This document shows, in pieces, positions 44,764-54,257 of a stretch of DNA of 64,000 bases. Positions within the stretch are counted from its first letter, which is position 1; each line of letters begins with the position of its first letter. The stretch covers positions 496,001-560,000 of the forward strand of contig CAVTWH010000006.1 in NCBI GenBank assembly GCA_963738365.1, given 5' to 3'. Position numbers and translations under genes: made by a program. Origin of the DNA: CAVTWH01 sp963738365. GTDB lineage: Bacteria > Actinomycetota > Actinomycetes > Mycobacteriales > Micromonosporaceae. The notes beneath the pieces are model-generated. The model ran no database searches. It had not been told where the DNA came from and saw nothing but the letters and a program-made list of their open reading frames with translations.

Positions 44764-45846
44764 ATGACAGTTGAGTTCGCCGTTCGCCGCAACCCGAACC
44801 CGGTCAGCGCCGCCGAGCGGGACGCCCTGATGGCCAACCCGGGCTTCGGCCGGGTCTTCACCGACCACATGGTGACCATCCGGTACGCCGAAGGTAAAGG
44901 CTGGTACGACGTCCAGGTGGGCCCCCGGGGACCCATCCCGCTCGACCCGGCAACCGCCGTGCTGCACTACGCCCAGGAGATCTTCGAAGGGCTCAAGGCG
45001 TACCACGGCGCCGACGGCGGGGTGACCATGTTCCGCCCGGACGCCAACGCCCGCCGGTTCCGCGCCTCGGCCGAGCGGATGGGCATGCCGGCGCTGCCCG
45101 ACGAGCTGTTCCTCGGCTCGCTGCACGAGCTGGTGCGCATCGACCGCCAGTGGATCCCCACCACCGAGGACGGCAGCCTCTACCTGCGCCCGTTCATGTT
45201 CGCCTCGGAGGTGTTCCTCGGCGTCAAGCCGTCCGCCGAGTACCTCTACTGCGTGATCGCCTCGCCGGTCGGCGCCTACTTCACCGGCGCCCCGAAAACG
45301 GTGTCGCTGTGGGTGTCGCAGGACTACACCCGGGCGGCGCCGGGCGGCACCGGGGCGGCCAAGTGCGGCGGCAACTACGCCACCTCGCTGGTGGCCCAGG
45401 CGCAGGCCATCGACCACGACTGTGACCAGGTGGTGTTCCTCGACGCGGTGCACCGCCGCTACGTCGACGAGCTGGGCGGCATGAACATCTTCTTCGTCTA
45501 CGACGGCGAGCTGGTCACCCCGCCGCTGACCGGGTCGATCCTGCCCGGCATCACCCGGGACGCCGTCATCGCCCTCGCCGCCGAGCAGGGGCTCAAGACG
45601 GTGGAGCGGCCCTATTCGATGCAGGAGTGGCGGGACGACGCGGCCAGCGGAGCGCTCAAGGAGGCGTTCGCCTGTGGTACCGCCGCCGTCATCACCCCGG
45701 TCGGCACGGTGAAGTCGCCGGACTTCGAGTTCACCGTGGGCGACGGCGAGCCGGGCGCGGTGTCGCTGGGCTTGCGCGAGCGGCTGGTGGACATCCAGCG
45801 CGGCCGGGCCGAGGACCGCTACGGCTGGGTGCAGCGGGTGCTGTAA
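44764..45846 (+). CDS. ilvE: Branched-chain amino acid aminotransferase
   Basis: The PLP enzyme that makes Val, Leu and Ile from their keto acids. It has 360 residues, a normal length for the group with long N-terminus. It shows GPIPLDPATAVLHYAQEIFEGLKAY, RPDANARRF, the PLP Lys in GGTGAAKCGGNYATSL (near residue 201), and ELGGMNIFFVYDG with TPPLTGSILPGITRD. It is read on its own, between two sets of strong stem-loops. Confidence 0.94.
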   Translation: MTVEFAVRRNPNPVSAAERDALMANPGFGRVFTDHMVTIRYAEGKGWYDVQVGPRGPIPLDPATAVLHYAQEIFEGLKAYHGADGGVTMFRPDANARRFRASAERMGMPALPDELFLGSLHELVRIDRQWIPTTEDGSLYLRPFMFASEVFLGVKPSAEYLYCVIASPVGAYFTGAPKTVSLWVSQDYTRAAPGGTGAAKCGGNYATSLVAQAQAIDHDCDQVVFLDAVHRRYVDELGGMNIFFVYDGELVTPPLTGSILPGITRDAVIALAAEQGLKTVERPYSMQEWRDDAASGALKEAFACGTAAVITPVGTVKSPDFEFTVGDGEPGAVSLGLRERLVDIQRGRAEDRYGWVQRVL

Positions 45847-45856
45847 GCGTTGCGAT

Positions 45857-45892
45857 GCAACGGGCCCGGCCCCCGAGGGTCGGGCCCGTTGC
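45857..45892. terminator. 15-bp stem-loop terminator after ilvE
   Basis: The arms 45857-45871 and 45878-45892 pair over 15 bp with one G-T pair and a six-base loop. The structure begins 11 bases after ilvE and also ends the opposing gene. Confidence 0.75.
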
Positions 45893-45911
45893 GTGTTTGC
45901 GACGGTCGGGA

Positions 45912-46928
45912 TCATCCAGGGTGGTGCCGGGCGGCCTCCTGTGCCGCGCGGTTCTCGGCCGCCCGGCCCTGTACGACCAGGCGGTGCAGCCGTTCGATCC
46001 ACCGCAGCGCGGGCAGTGCGGCCAGCGGTGCCAGCACGGCGGCGGCGATCAGGAGGGCGTACAGGGCCGCCGGGCTCGGGCCCTGCCGTTGTTGCGGGTT
46101 CGTCTGCTCGAACCACAGGTAGGTCAGAATCTGGGCCACCACCGGGGCGGCGAGGACCAGCAGCCGTCCGGCGACCGGCGCTGGCAGGTCGACGACGACC
46201 CAGCCGAACGCCAGCACCACGACCACCAGGGCCGCCCCGGTGCCGACCTGCCAGCCCAGTGCGGCGGGTTCGCCGACGAGTGACCCGCGGGCGTACTGGG
46301 CCGCTTCGCCGCCGACGAGGCCGAGCATGGCCAGGGTGAGCGCCGCCAGGGGCCGTCGGCGGGGCAGCGGCGTGCGCCGCCCGACCACCGTCGCCGCCAC
46401 CGCCAGGGTGGCCGTGCACAGCTTGATAACCGTCCCGGCGTGGACACTATCCGGACCGACCACCGCGTTGTGCAGCTCGCCGCTGGCGGCCAGCGCGGCC
46501 AGCGCCACCGCGAGGTGACCACGGCGCAGGGTGAGCGCCAGCACCGTGGCGACCCAGGCGCAGCCGGCGACCATCCGGTCCGGCGGCAGCAGCCCGACGT
46601 GGGCTTCCGGGAAGGAGACCGCGATACCGAGTGACCGGGCGAGCAGGTAGGCCTCCTTGGCGGCCATCAGCAGGGCGGCGATGAAGGCGAGCACGGTGGC
46701 CGCGACGCTCCACTGTGGACCGAAGCCGCCGCGCACCCGGGCCGGTCGCAGCACGCGGGCGCGGACCCCGTGGGCGAGCAGCTGGACGGTGTCCCGTGCG
46801 CTCGGTCGCCGCTGGCCGGGCGTGGCGCTGTCCATGAGTACCCCCAGCATCTCGTCGGCGTAGACGGCGCGGTGCGCGGGCGGGTAGGCGCGCAGCAGTC
46901 GGCGGTAGCTCCGCTCCAAGGGGCTCAT
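45912..46928 (-). CDS. Multi-pass membrane protein paired with a PadR regulator
   Basis: A 338-residue protein. It opens SPLERSYRRLLRAYPPAHRAVYADEMLGVLMD, a cytoplasmic segment typical of 'permease prefix' regions found next to PadR regulators. About seven hydrophobic segments follow between residues 75 and 310. The function is unknown. Its start overlaps the stop of the PadR gene (ATGA, 46925-46928), so the two proteins are made together, and it is the likely target of that regulator. Confidence 0.72.
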   Translation of the reverse strand: MSPLERSYRRLLRAYPPAHRAVYADEMLGVLMDSATPGQRRPSARDTVQLLAHGVRARVLRPARVRGGFGPQWSVAATVLAFIAALLMAAKEAYLLARSLGIAVSFPEAHVGLLPPDRMVAGCAWVATVLALTLRRGHLAVALAALAASGELHNAVVGPDSVHAGTVIKLCTATLAVAATVVGRRTPLPRRRPLAALTLAMLGLVGGEAAQYARGSLVGEPAALGWQVGTGAALVVVVLAFGWVVVDLPAPVAGRLLVLAAPVVAQILTYLWFEQTNPQQRQGPSPAALYALLIAAAVLAPLAALPALRWIERLHRLVVQGRAAENRAAQEAARHHPG

Positions 46929-47281
46929 CCGGCGGCCGTCCCGGTCGCCGGGCGGGTGGTACGGGCGCGGCGCAGCCGGGCGTCGGCGGCGGCTGCGTGG
47001 CGCTGGAGTCGGGCCGTCTCGGTGGCCAGCCGCTCGCGGCCGGCGCCGGTGATCCGGTAGTAGCGGCGCAGCCGGGACTGCACCACCTCCTCCCGGTCGA
47101 CCTCGATGAGCCGGGCGCTGCGCAGCCGGTCCAGCAGGGCGTAGAGGGTGCCGGTGTGCAGCGACACGTCGCCGTGGGAGATCCGCCTGACCTCCTCAAT
47201 CACCGCGTACCCGTGCTGTGCGCCCTCGACGAGGGCGGTGAGCACGAGGTAGGCGTTCTCACCCAGGGAGTCTTCTGCCAT
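46925..47281 (-). CDS. PadR family transcriptional regulator
   Basis: A 118-residue winged-helix repressor. The N-terminal PadR domain has AYLVLTALVEGAQHGYAVIEEV, then VSLHTGTLYALLDRLRSARLIEV (recognition helix region) and RLRRYYRITGAGRERL. The C-terminal helix needed for dimers is short. A 23-base palindrome lies 9 bases before its start and is very likely its own operator. Confidence 0.88.
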   Translation of the reverse strand: MAEDSLGENAYLVLTALVEGAQHGYAVIEEVRRISHGDVSLHTGTLYALLDRLRSARLIEVDREEVVQSRLRRYYRITGAGRERLATETARLQRHAAAADARLRRARTTRPATGTAAG

Positions 47282-47289
47282 GGGGCGAC

Positions 47290-47312
47290 TATATACGCCT
47301 CGCGCGTATATA
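47290..47312. promoter_or_regulatory. Probable PadR operator, TATATACGC-N5-GCGTATATA
   Basis: A 9-base perfect inverted repeat with a 5-base centre, AT-rich in a GC-rich region. It lies 9 bases upstream of the padR-like start and 44 bases upstream of the divergent patatin gene, so it could control both directions. Confidence 0.65.
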
Positions 47313-47356
47313 CGTGACCCCGCTGACGGGCCGGGCGCGGCACGGCGTGGAATGAT

Positions 47357-48193
47357 GTGCCGGTGGCGGACGGTCCGGTCGCGTTCGTGCTGGGTGGCGG
47401 GGGCGTGCTCGGCGCCGTCGAGGTCGGCATGGTGCGCGCCCTGCTGGAGCGGGGCATCCGTCCGGACCTGATCGTGGGTACCTCGATCGGCGCGCTCAAC
47501 GGCGTCCTGGTGGCCGGGCGGCCCGACGTGTCGGTGGTGGAGCGCCTGGTGGCGCTCTGGGCCTCGCCGCAGGCACGGGCGGTCTTCGGCGATTCGGCGC
47601 CCCGGCAGTTGGCCCGGCTGGCCCGGGCCGGTACCCACCTGCACTCGTCCGGCCCGCTGCGCACCATGCTGGAGCGCGAACTCGACGGGGTGACCGACTT
47701 CGCCGGGCTCGCCGTGCGCTTCGAGTGCTGCGCGGCCAGCATCGAACGCGCCGCCGAGCACTGGTTCACCGCCGGCCCGGTGATCGACGCGGTGCTCGCC
47801 TCGGCGGCCGTACCCGGGCTGCTGCCGCCCATGCACATCGACGACCAGCACTTCGTGGACGGCGGGATCGTCAACTCCATCCCGGTCGGCCGGGCCGTGG
47901 AGTCCGGCGCCCGGACCATCTTCGTACTCCAGGTGGGGCGCATCGACCGGCCGCTGGTCCCGCCGCGCAACCCGTTCGACGTGGCCCGGGTCGCCTTCGA
48001 GATTTCCCGACGGCACCGCTACGCGCGGGAGATGGCTGCCATCCCGGCCGGTGTCGACGTGCACGTGCTGCCCACCGGCGGCGGTTCGGGCCGGGACGAC
48101 TCGCCGCTGGCCTACCGCGACCTGCGCTCCGCGATGCGCCGCATCACCCAGGCGTACGAGGCGACCACGGGGTACCTCAAGGAACGGCTGTGA
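47357..48193 (+). CDS. Patatin-like phospholipase
   Basis: A 278-residue lipid acyl hydrolase. The oxyanion loop is FVLGGGGVLGAVEVGM (residues 9-24). The nucleophile Ser is in the G-x-S-x-G motif VGTSIGALNG (near 45). The catalytic Asp is in FVDGGIVNSIPVGRA. This Ser-Asp dyad is complete. The start is GTG 47357 or GTG 47363. The stop overlaps the acyltransferase start (GTGA, 48190-48193), so hydrolysis and re-acylation of lipids may be linked. Confidence 0.87.
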   Translation: MPVADGPVAFVLGGGGVLGAVEVGMVRALLERGIRPDLIVGTSIGALNGVLVAGRPDVSVVERLVALWASPQARAVFGDSAPRQLARLARAGTHLHSSGPLRTMLERELDGVTDFAGLAVRFECCAASIERAAEHWFTAGPVIDAVLASAAVPGLLPPMHIDDQHFVDGGIVNSIPVGRAVESGARTIFVLQVGRIDRPLVPPRNPFDVARVAFEISRRHRYAREMAAIPAGVDVHVLPTGGGSGRDDSPLAYRDLRSAMRRITQAYEATTGYLKERL

Positions 48194-49224
48194 GGCCGCC
48201 ACCGCGCTGGGTACGCCGCGCCCTGCTGGCTCCGCTGGTGATGGCCCTGGCGCTCGGCCTGGTCGCCACCGCGCCGGCCTGGCTGCTGGTCACCGCCGTC
48301 TGGTCACTGCTGGTCCCCGGCCGGCTGCGTCCGCTGCGGGTGCTCTGGCTGGCGACGGTCTACCTGGCCGTCGAGGCCGGCGTGCTGATCGCCATGTTCG
48401 CGCTGTGGATGGCCGCCGGCTTCGGCCGATGGGTACGCGGCCCGGCCTTCCAGCGCGCCCACTACCGGCTCTGCGGCGCCGCGCTGCGGGTGCTCTGGCG
48501 CGCCGCCCGCTGGGTGCTGCGGCTGCACGTGGAGATCGAGGGCGCCCGCCCGGACGCCCTGCCGGCGGACCGGCCGCTGGTGGTGCTCTGCCGGCACGCC
48601 GGCCCGGGCGACTCGTTCCTGCTCGCGCACGCGCTGATCAACTGGTACGACCGCTCGCCCCGGATCGTGCTGAAGGCCGCGCTGCAGTGGGACCCGGCCA
48701 TCGACCTGTTGCTCAACCGGCTGCCGAACCGGTTCATCGCCCCCGGCGGCGACGGCGCCGAGGACGAGATCGCCGCGCTGGCAACGGATCTGGACGCCGG
48801 TGACGCGCTGGTCATCTTCCCCGAGGGCGGCAACTTCACCCCGGAGCGCTGGGAGCGCGGCATCGAACGGCTGCGCCGCCTGGGTTTCCCGGCGATGGCC
48901 CGCAAGGCCGCCCGGATGCGCAACGTACTGCCGCCCCGGCCGGGTGGGGTGCTCGCGGTGCTGGACGCCGTCCCCGCCGCCGACGTGGTGCTCGTCGGCC
49001 ACACCGGGGTGGACCACCTGCGGACCGTTGCCGACGTGTGGCGGGAACTGCCGATGGACAAGACGATCCGGATGCGCTGGTGGTCCGAGCCGGTGGCCGA
49101 CCTGCCGACCGGCGAGGCCGACCGGATCGAGTGGCTCTACGCCTGGTGGGCCCGGATCGACAACTGGATCGAGGAGAACCGGGTGGTCCGCGCGGAGCCG
49201 GCCGACACACCCGCAGCTGCCTGA
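48190..49224 (+). CDS. 1-acylglycerol-3-phosphate acyltransferase-like protein
   Basis: A 344-residue PlsC-family protein. Two or three hydrophobic segments lie in the first 85 residues. The acyltransferase domain has the H-x4-D motif in CRHAGPGDSFLL (near 138) and the FPEGGNFTPERW motif (near 214). Both are required for transfer of acyl chains to lysolipids. The exact acceptor is unknown. It is translationally coupled to the patatin gene. Confidence 0.83.
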   Translation: MRPPPRWVRRALLAPLVMALALGLVATAPAWLLVTAVWSLLVPGRLRPLRVLWLATVYLAVEAGVLIAMFALWMAAGFGRWVRGPAFQRAHYRLCGAALRVLWRAARWVLRLHVEIEGARPDALPADRPLVVLCRHAGPGDSFLLAHALINWYDRSPRIVLKAALQWDPAIDLLLNRLPNRFIAPGGDGAEDEIAALATDLDAGDALVIFPEGGNFTPERWERGIERLRRLGFPAMARKAARMRNVLPPRPGGVLAVLDAVPAADVVLVGHTGVDHLRTVADVWRELPMDKTIRMRWWSEPVADLPTGEADRIEWLYAWWARIDNWIEENRVVRAEPADTPAAA

Positions 49225-49357
49225 CTGCTCAGTCAGCAGCCGGTTCGCAGCAGAGCCGCGGATCGCCCGGGAGGAGAACAAGCCGGTCGGTGGGCCGGGG
49301 CGCCTGCACACGGCACCGCCCGGGCCGGTGGTCGGCCAGGGCGGTGCGAGGCGGAGC

Positions 49358-51671
49358 TCAACGCAGGTAGACGTCCGGCGCCGGCGGGGTGGACATGCCG
49401 TTGCCGATGAAGAAGCTCGGGTGCGGCGGCTGGTTGTAGGCGGTGTTCTGCCACGCGATCGCTTCCCGGTACTGGATGTCCTGCAGCGAGGGTCCAGATC
49501 CGGCGGTCGGTCGGCGTCGGGGTGGCGTAGATGCGCAGCGCGGTGTTGTCTGCTGGTCGGCCAGATCACCTCTTCGCGCCAGTCGCCGAACAGGTCACCG
49601 GAGAGCGACGGGGTGGACTTGGTGCCGTTGTTGGAGTGCACGCTCGCTCCGGTCAGCAGCCGGGTGTCGCGCCGAGGTGCCGTACTTGTCGATGTGCGTG
49701 CCGTCGAGCAGTTCCCGGACCGGGTCGGCGTCCCACCAGGCCAGGAAGTTGATCGAGCCGGGCTTGCGGCCGACGTTCGCCCCGAGGTGTTGTAGATGCC
49801 GCTGACGGCGGCCGACCACGACTCGGCGCCGGGGCTGCCGGCCCAGACGTCGTCGGAGACGCCACGGCCGTTGTCGCAGCCGCAGGAGGCGTTGCGCCAG
49901 ATCGATCGCACCGGTCCGGGCATCGGCCATCCAGGCGGCCGGTTGGTCGGTGTGCTCGTCGACCTTGAACACCTCCAGCCCCGGCCGGGACGGGATCAGG
50001 TCACCGACGTGCAGCGCGTCGCCGTGGCCGTAGCCGGTGTTCCACAGCGGCGAGCCGTTGTCGTTGATGGCCATCGCGCCGAAGATGATCTCGTCCTTGC
50101 CGTCGCCGTCGACGTCGGCGACGGACAGCTGGTGGTCGCCCTGCTCGGTGTACTGCGAGCCGGACGCTGTTGGAGTCGAACGTCCAGCGCTCGGTCAGCG
50201 TGCCGTTGCGGAAGTCCCAGGCGACGATGACGGTGCGGGTGTAGTAGCCGCGGGACATGATCAGCGACTGGGCCGGGCGCCGTCGAGGTAGGCGGTGCCG
50301 GCCAGGAACCGGTCGACCCGGTTGCCGTAGGAGTCGCCCCACGAGGAGACGGTGCCCCGGGGCGGGTCGTAGTTCACCGTCGGACATGGCCTTGCCGGTC
50401 TGCCCGTTGAACATGGTCAGGTACTCGGGGCCGGACAGGACGTAGCCCGGAGGAGTTGCGGTAGTCGGCCGACGACGGAGCCGATCACTGCGCCGGTGCC
50501 GTCCCTGGTGCCGTCGGCGGTCTTCATCGCCACCTCGGCCTTGCCGTCGCCGTCGTAGTCGTAGACCTGGAACTGGGTGTAGTGCGCGCCGGCCCGGATG
50601 TTGCGGCCCAGGTCGATGCGCCACAGCCGGGTGCCGTTGAGCTTGTAGGCGTCGACGTAGACGTCGCCGGTGTAGCCGGACTGCGAGTTGTCCTTGGCGT
50701 TGCTCGGGTCCCACTTGAGGACGATCTCGTACTGGCCGTCGCCGTCCACGTCACCGACGCTGGCGTCGTTGGCCGCGTACGTGTAGGCGACGCCGTCCGG
50801 CGTGGTGCCGCCGGCCGGCGGCGAGATCGGCACGTCCAGGTAGCCGTTGGCTGAACTGCAGCGCGGCCGGCGAGGCGGCCTGCTCGACCCCGCCCACCAC
50901 GGCCCGCACCGTGTAGGCCGCGCCGGCCGCGGCGCCGCGAGTCGAGGTAGTTGGTGGAGTCGGTGATCGGGCTGGCGTTGACCTTCGTGGAGCCGCGGTA
51001 GACGTTGAAGCCGGTACTCAGCGGCTCGCGGCGAGCAGCCGCCAGGAGACCAGGTTGGCGCTGCCGGAGCGGACGCTGATCAGCCCACGGTCGAGCTTCT
51101 CCGCCTGCCGGTGCCCGGTGGGGGTGGGCGTCGAGCCGGACGGCGTGGGCGTCGGGCTGGCGCCGGTCGGGCTGGGGGTGGGGCTCGCCGCCGGGCTGGC
51201 CGTGGGGTCGGCACGGTGGGGGTCGGCGCGGCCGCGCCACCGGTGCAGATCGTGCCGTTGAGCGAAAAGCTGGCCGGTGCCGGGTTCTGCCGTGTTCCAC
51301 GAGCCGTTGAAACCGAAGTGGCGGTGCCGCCGGTGGCCAGCGCCCCGTTGTAGCTGAGCGTTGGTCGCGGTGACCTGGCTACCGCTGCGTGTGACGGTGG
51401 CGTTCCACGCCGAGGTGACCGCCTGCCCGGAGGCGAAGGTCCAGGTCAGCGCCCAGCAGGTGACCGGGTCACCGAGGTTGGTGACGGTGACGTCGGCGCC
51501 GAAGCCGCCGGACCACTGGTTGGTCACCGTGTAGCGCACGGAGCACCCGGCGGTGGCGGCGTGCGCCAGGATCGTGGTGGTGGTGAGGGCACCGGCGGCG
51601 AGGGTACCGACGGCCAGCGCGGCGACCGCGCGGCGTCGGGGCCACCGGCCCGGGGACATGGGGTGCGGCAT
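49358..51671 (-). CDS. Secreted rhamnogalacturonan lyase-like protein (PL11) with N-terminal CBM2, more than ten frameshifts
   Basis: Fragments in all three leftward frames join into a protein of about 770 residues. A signal peptide opens MPHPMSPGRWPRRRAV. A CBM2 (CSVRYTVTNQWSGGFGADV) and a Ser/Pro/Thr linker (51100-51210) follow. The lyase then shows LISVRSGSANLVSWRLLA, STGFNVYRGSTKVN, NDASVGDVDGDGQYEIVLKW, VYDYDGDGKAEVAMKTADG, GDALHVGDLIPSRPGLEVF and the end HPSFFIGNGMSTPPAPDVYL. The repeated Asp-rich DGDG motifs bind calcium in PL11 enzymes, which cut the pectin rhamnogalacturonan I. It could be a true pseudogene, but the shifts resemble those in essential genes. Confidence 0.78.
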
Positions 51672-51899
51672 CGACTCTTCCTTCGTGGGCGCGCCGGAGC
51701 GCGGCTTCGGGAACGCCTGCGGCCGGTTCGGGGTGCGTGGCAGGCGGCACCGCACGGCATGCGCCCGTGCGGTGCGGTGACGGCGCGATGCGCGGCCCGG
51801 TCCGGGGTACCGGCGCTGCCCGCGCCACCCGTCCGGTGTGCTGGACTCCCTCCGGCGATGCTAGGTGCGTCGGGCACGCTGCGCAACAGTGACCGGCAT

Positions 51900-52649
51900 C
51901 TATTTCGCTGAAGAAGGCGCTTTCCCGGACGCACTGTCGAGCAGATGCATACGCAGCGCACCGATCTCGGCAGCGCCCACACCGGCCGGCGCCAGGCACT
52001 GTGACACCGACCCGTAGCGGGCGCGCAGGTCCGCCAGGAACAGCAGCATGGCCTGCGGCGGGGAGGCCAGCACGTGCGCCGGCAGCTGCGGCGCCGCCGG
52101 GTCCGGGTGGTCGAGACGCCAGCGGGCACTGATCCGGCCCTGCACGGTGTCGCTGCGCGCGTAGTCCGTCGCGATCACCGCGTCGTCGACGCCGAGCAGG
52201 GAAAGTACCAGCGCCACCAGTACGCCGGTGCGGTCCTTGCCGGCCATGCAGTGCACCACCACCGGGGCGTGCCGGTCGTCGGCGATCAGGCACACCGCGC
52301 CGGCCAGGCCGGCCACCCCCTCGGCCACCATGTCCAGGTACCTGTCGGCCAGGTAGCGGGCCGCGCCGGTGACCTCGTCGTAGCGGCCGAAATCCCACTC
52401 CCGGTGCACCGGGTGCAGGTTGTGCCAGGCCATGCCGGCCAGCTGCGGGATCCGCCCGTCGGCCGCTATCTCGCGCGGGCGGCGCAGGTCGATGACGGTA
52501 CGGATGCCCAGCGCGCCGAGCGTCGCGGCGTCGCGTTCGTCGACGCGGTGCAGGGTGTCCGAACGGTAGAGCCGGCCGCTGCGGACCCTCGCCCCGTCCC
52601 GGGCGCGCAGCCCTCCGACGTCCCGGAAGTTGTACGCATTGACCAGCAC
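51900..52649 (-). CDS. Tyrosine-protein phosphatase (Y_phosphatase3 family)
   Basis: A 249-residue phosphatase. It opens AYNFRDVGGLRARDGARVR and has LYRSDTLHRV and TVIDLRRPREI. The P-loop Cys-x5-Arg is in VVVHCMAGKDRTG (Cys near 134). The general-acid region lies further upstream. Proteins of this group act on phosphotyrosine or on phosphoinositides. The start is GTG 52649. It stands alone between the lyase and the PRC-barrel gene. Confidence 0.85.
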   Translation of the reverse strand: MLVNAYNFRDVGGLRARDGARVRSGRLYRSDTLHRVDERDAATLGALGIRTVIDLRRPREIAADGRIPQLAGMAWHNLHPVHREWDFGRYDEVTGAARYLADRYLDMVAEGVAGLAGAVCLIADDRHAPVVVHCMAGKDRTGVLVALVLSLLGVDDAVIATDYARSDTVQGRISARWRLDHPDPAAPQLPAHVLASPPQAMLLFLADLRARYGSVSQCLAPAGVGAAEIGALRMHLLDSASGKAPSSAK

Positions 52650-52755
52650 CGTGTCACCGTAACGTGCCGGAGGGACCGACCGTGACGGTCGGTCCCTCCG
52701 GTGGTCGGCGCCGGCCCTGACCGGTCAGCGCCGCTCGGTGACGGGCGGGTTCGCC

Positions 52756-53349
52756 TTACTCGACGCCGCGGGAGTCCCCGTACGTCGAGTGCTCGCCGTA
52801 CGTGTCCTCGTAGTAGCCGCCGATCTTCTCGCGGTACTCCGGCCCGAACTGGTCCGGGTCGAACTCCGGCGAGTTCTTGATCTGCGCCTTGGTGCGGTCG
52901 ACGTAGACCTTCTGGTCCAGGGCGTCAACGTGGTTGACGGTACCGGCGGGCAGCAGCACCCGCTTGCCGAAGATCCACGGGCCGGTGTCGACCACCAGGT
53001 AGCTCTCGCCGACCAGTGTGCTCGACTCGTCGATCTTGCCGATGTGCCCGTCGATCGCCTCCACGCCGTAGCCCACCACGTCCGCGCCGTCGCCCAGCGT
53101 GGCTTCCTCGCGGTAGTTCCACGGGTCGAAGCGCCGCTGGGTGCTCGGCGTGTCCATCGGGTAGGCGACGTCGCCCGGCATCGGGGCGACACCACCGGCG
53201 GCCGGGCTGGGGGCCGACGCCGGCATCCGGGCGTAGCCGCCCTGCGGCGCGGCCTCGTCGGCCAGCCGGCTCTCCTCCGGTACCTGCTCGTGGCGGACCA
53301 GGGAATCGCGGTCGTCATCCGGGTAGAGCCCCGGGTTCGGCCTGTCCAC
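52756..53349 (-). CDS. PRC-barrel domain-containing protein
   Basis: A 197-residue soluble protein. The first 80 residues are Pro/Asp-rich and probably disordered. A PRC-barrel-like beta domain follows with VVGYGVEAIDGHIGKIDE, SYLVVDTGPWIFGKRVLLPAG and DQKVYVDRTKAQIKNSPEFD. The C-terminus is rich in Tyr, Gly and Asp. PRC-barrel proteins of this kind are often stress-linked in actinobacteria; the function here is unknown. GTG 53349 follows GAGGAGGTAA. Confidence 0.78.
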   Translation of the reverse strand: MDRPNPGLYPDDDRDSLVRHEQVPEESRLADEAAPQGGYARMPASAPSPAAGGVAPMPGDVAYPMDTPSTQRRFDPWNYREEATLGDGADVVGYGVEAIDGHIGKIDESSTLVGESYLVVDTGPWIFGKRVLLPAGTVNHVDALDQKVYVDRTKAQIKNSPEFDPDQFGPEYREKIGGYYEDTYGEHSTYGDSRGVE

Positions 53350-54014
53350 AGCATTACCTCCTCATCGTCGGATTGCTGTCTGCTGAGGGCTTACCCGCTC
53401 ATCGCGGAGCTAACCCCCGGATTCGGGAAAACCATCGGATCGGGTGGAGCCTCGCGCCTGGCCACCGCATGGGTCGGCCCATCAGCGCAGGTCAGCGTGG
53501 TGCGGAGCGCCGCAGGCGAGGAGTAGGCCGGCCGCACCGGCGGCCCGGTCCTGAGTCACCGGACAGCCTCGTCCCGGTGCCGCAGCGCGGGAAGTCGCGG
53601 GCTGAGTCGCCGCACGGCGGGCGGCGCTGCGTTGCTCAGCTGAGCGGCCGGACAGCAGATCCGGCCGCGCCGGGCCCGGACCTCTTCCAGCCGCTCCGAA
53701 CTGAGGGTGACAGCGCCGGCTGAGGGCTGGACTGAGTCGGCGGTCAGCAGACGTGAGCCACAGACTCGGCGGCCGCGTGGTGGGTGCCGGACAGCCGGAC
53801 GCGATGCGACGGCGCGGAGGTCGAGGGCTTGAATTCCGGGCGTCGGGCACGCCGCGGATGGCGCGGGCGGCGGTCGCGGGGTTGCCGCCACCGCCGCCCG
53901 ACTGACCGCGGGCAGCACCGGTCGGGCGCTGCCGCGCGCTTCGTGCAGACGGCCCCCCGGCCCGCCCGTCCCACCGTTCCCGGCCCCCACCGGGTTCGGC
54001 GTCCTGCCCCTGAA

Positions 54015-54061
54015 GCGAATCCGACCCCCGGGCGAATCCGACCCCAGGCGAATCCGACCCC
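54015..54061. repeat. Three copies of GCGAATCCGACCCC
   Basis: Exact 14-base copies start at 54015, 54032 and 54048, spaced 17 and 16 bases. They lie in the gene-poor stretch about 200 bases upstream of the cimA leader. The spacing does not match whole helical turns. Confidence 0.85.
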
Positions 54062-54208
54062 GCCGTTGCGGTCCGTCAGCGGCGAACTCGGTCGGCCCGG
54101 GGAACGGTAGTGCACCGGCGGCCGGCCGGAGCCGATGGTGGCTGCTGATGCGGCGGTGATCACCTTTTCGTGGCGCAGCGTGGTGACGGCGAACACGCTT
54201 CGTTCAGA

Positions 54209-54224
54209 ATGTGGGAACCCACAT
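54209..54224. promoter_or_regulatory. Palindrome ATGTGGG-AA-CCCACAT upstream of the cimA leader
   Basis: A perfect 7-base inverted repeat centred about 40 bases before the predicted start of the cimA leader transcript. It is well placed to be an activator or repressor site. Confidence 0.5.
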
Positions 54225-54257
54225 CCGGGCGCCCGTTTCGGTGGCAAGCTACGTCAC

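Larger units (their letters stand above)
53350..54257. other. 908 bases without a credible gene
   Basis: Open frames here (for example 53482-53850 and 53556-53990 leftward) encode Arg/Pro/Ala-rich sequence with no domain-like pattern. The region has scattered CTGAGTC and CTGAGGG words, a triple repeat at 54015-54061 and a palindrome at 54209-54224. It may be a decayed gene, a large regulatory region, or unrecognised RNA. Confidence 0.5.

Noticed and set aside
47280..47471. Short rightward ORF over the PadR operator
   Set aside because: It overlaps the palindrome and the patatin start in another frame, and its sequence is not protein-like.
53482..53990. Leftward ORFs in the 53.4-54.0 kb gap
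   Set aside because: Arg/Pro/Ala-rich translations without conserved motifs, and no ribosome site at the starts.
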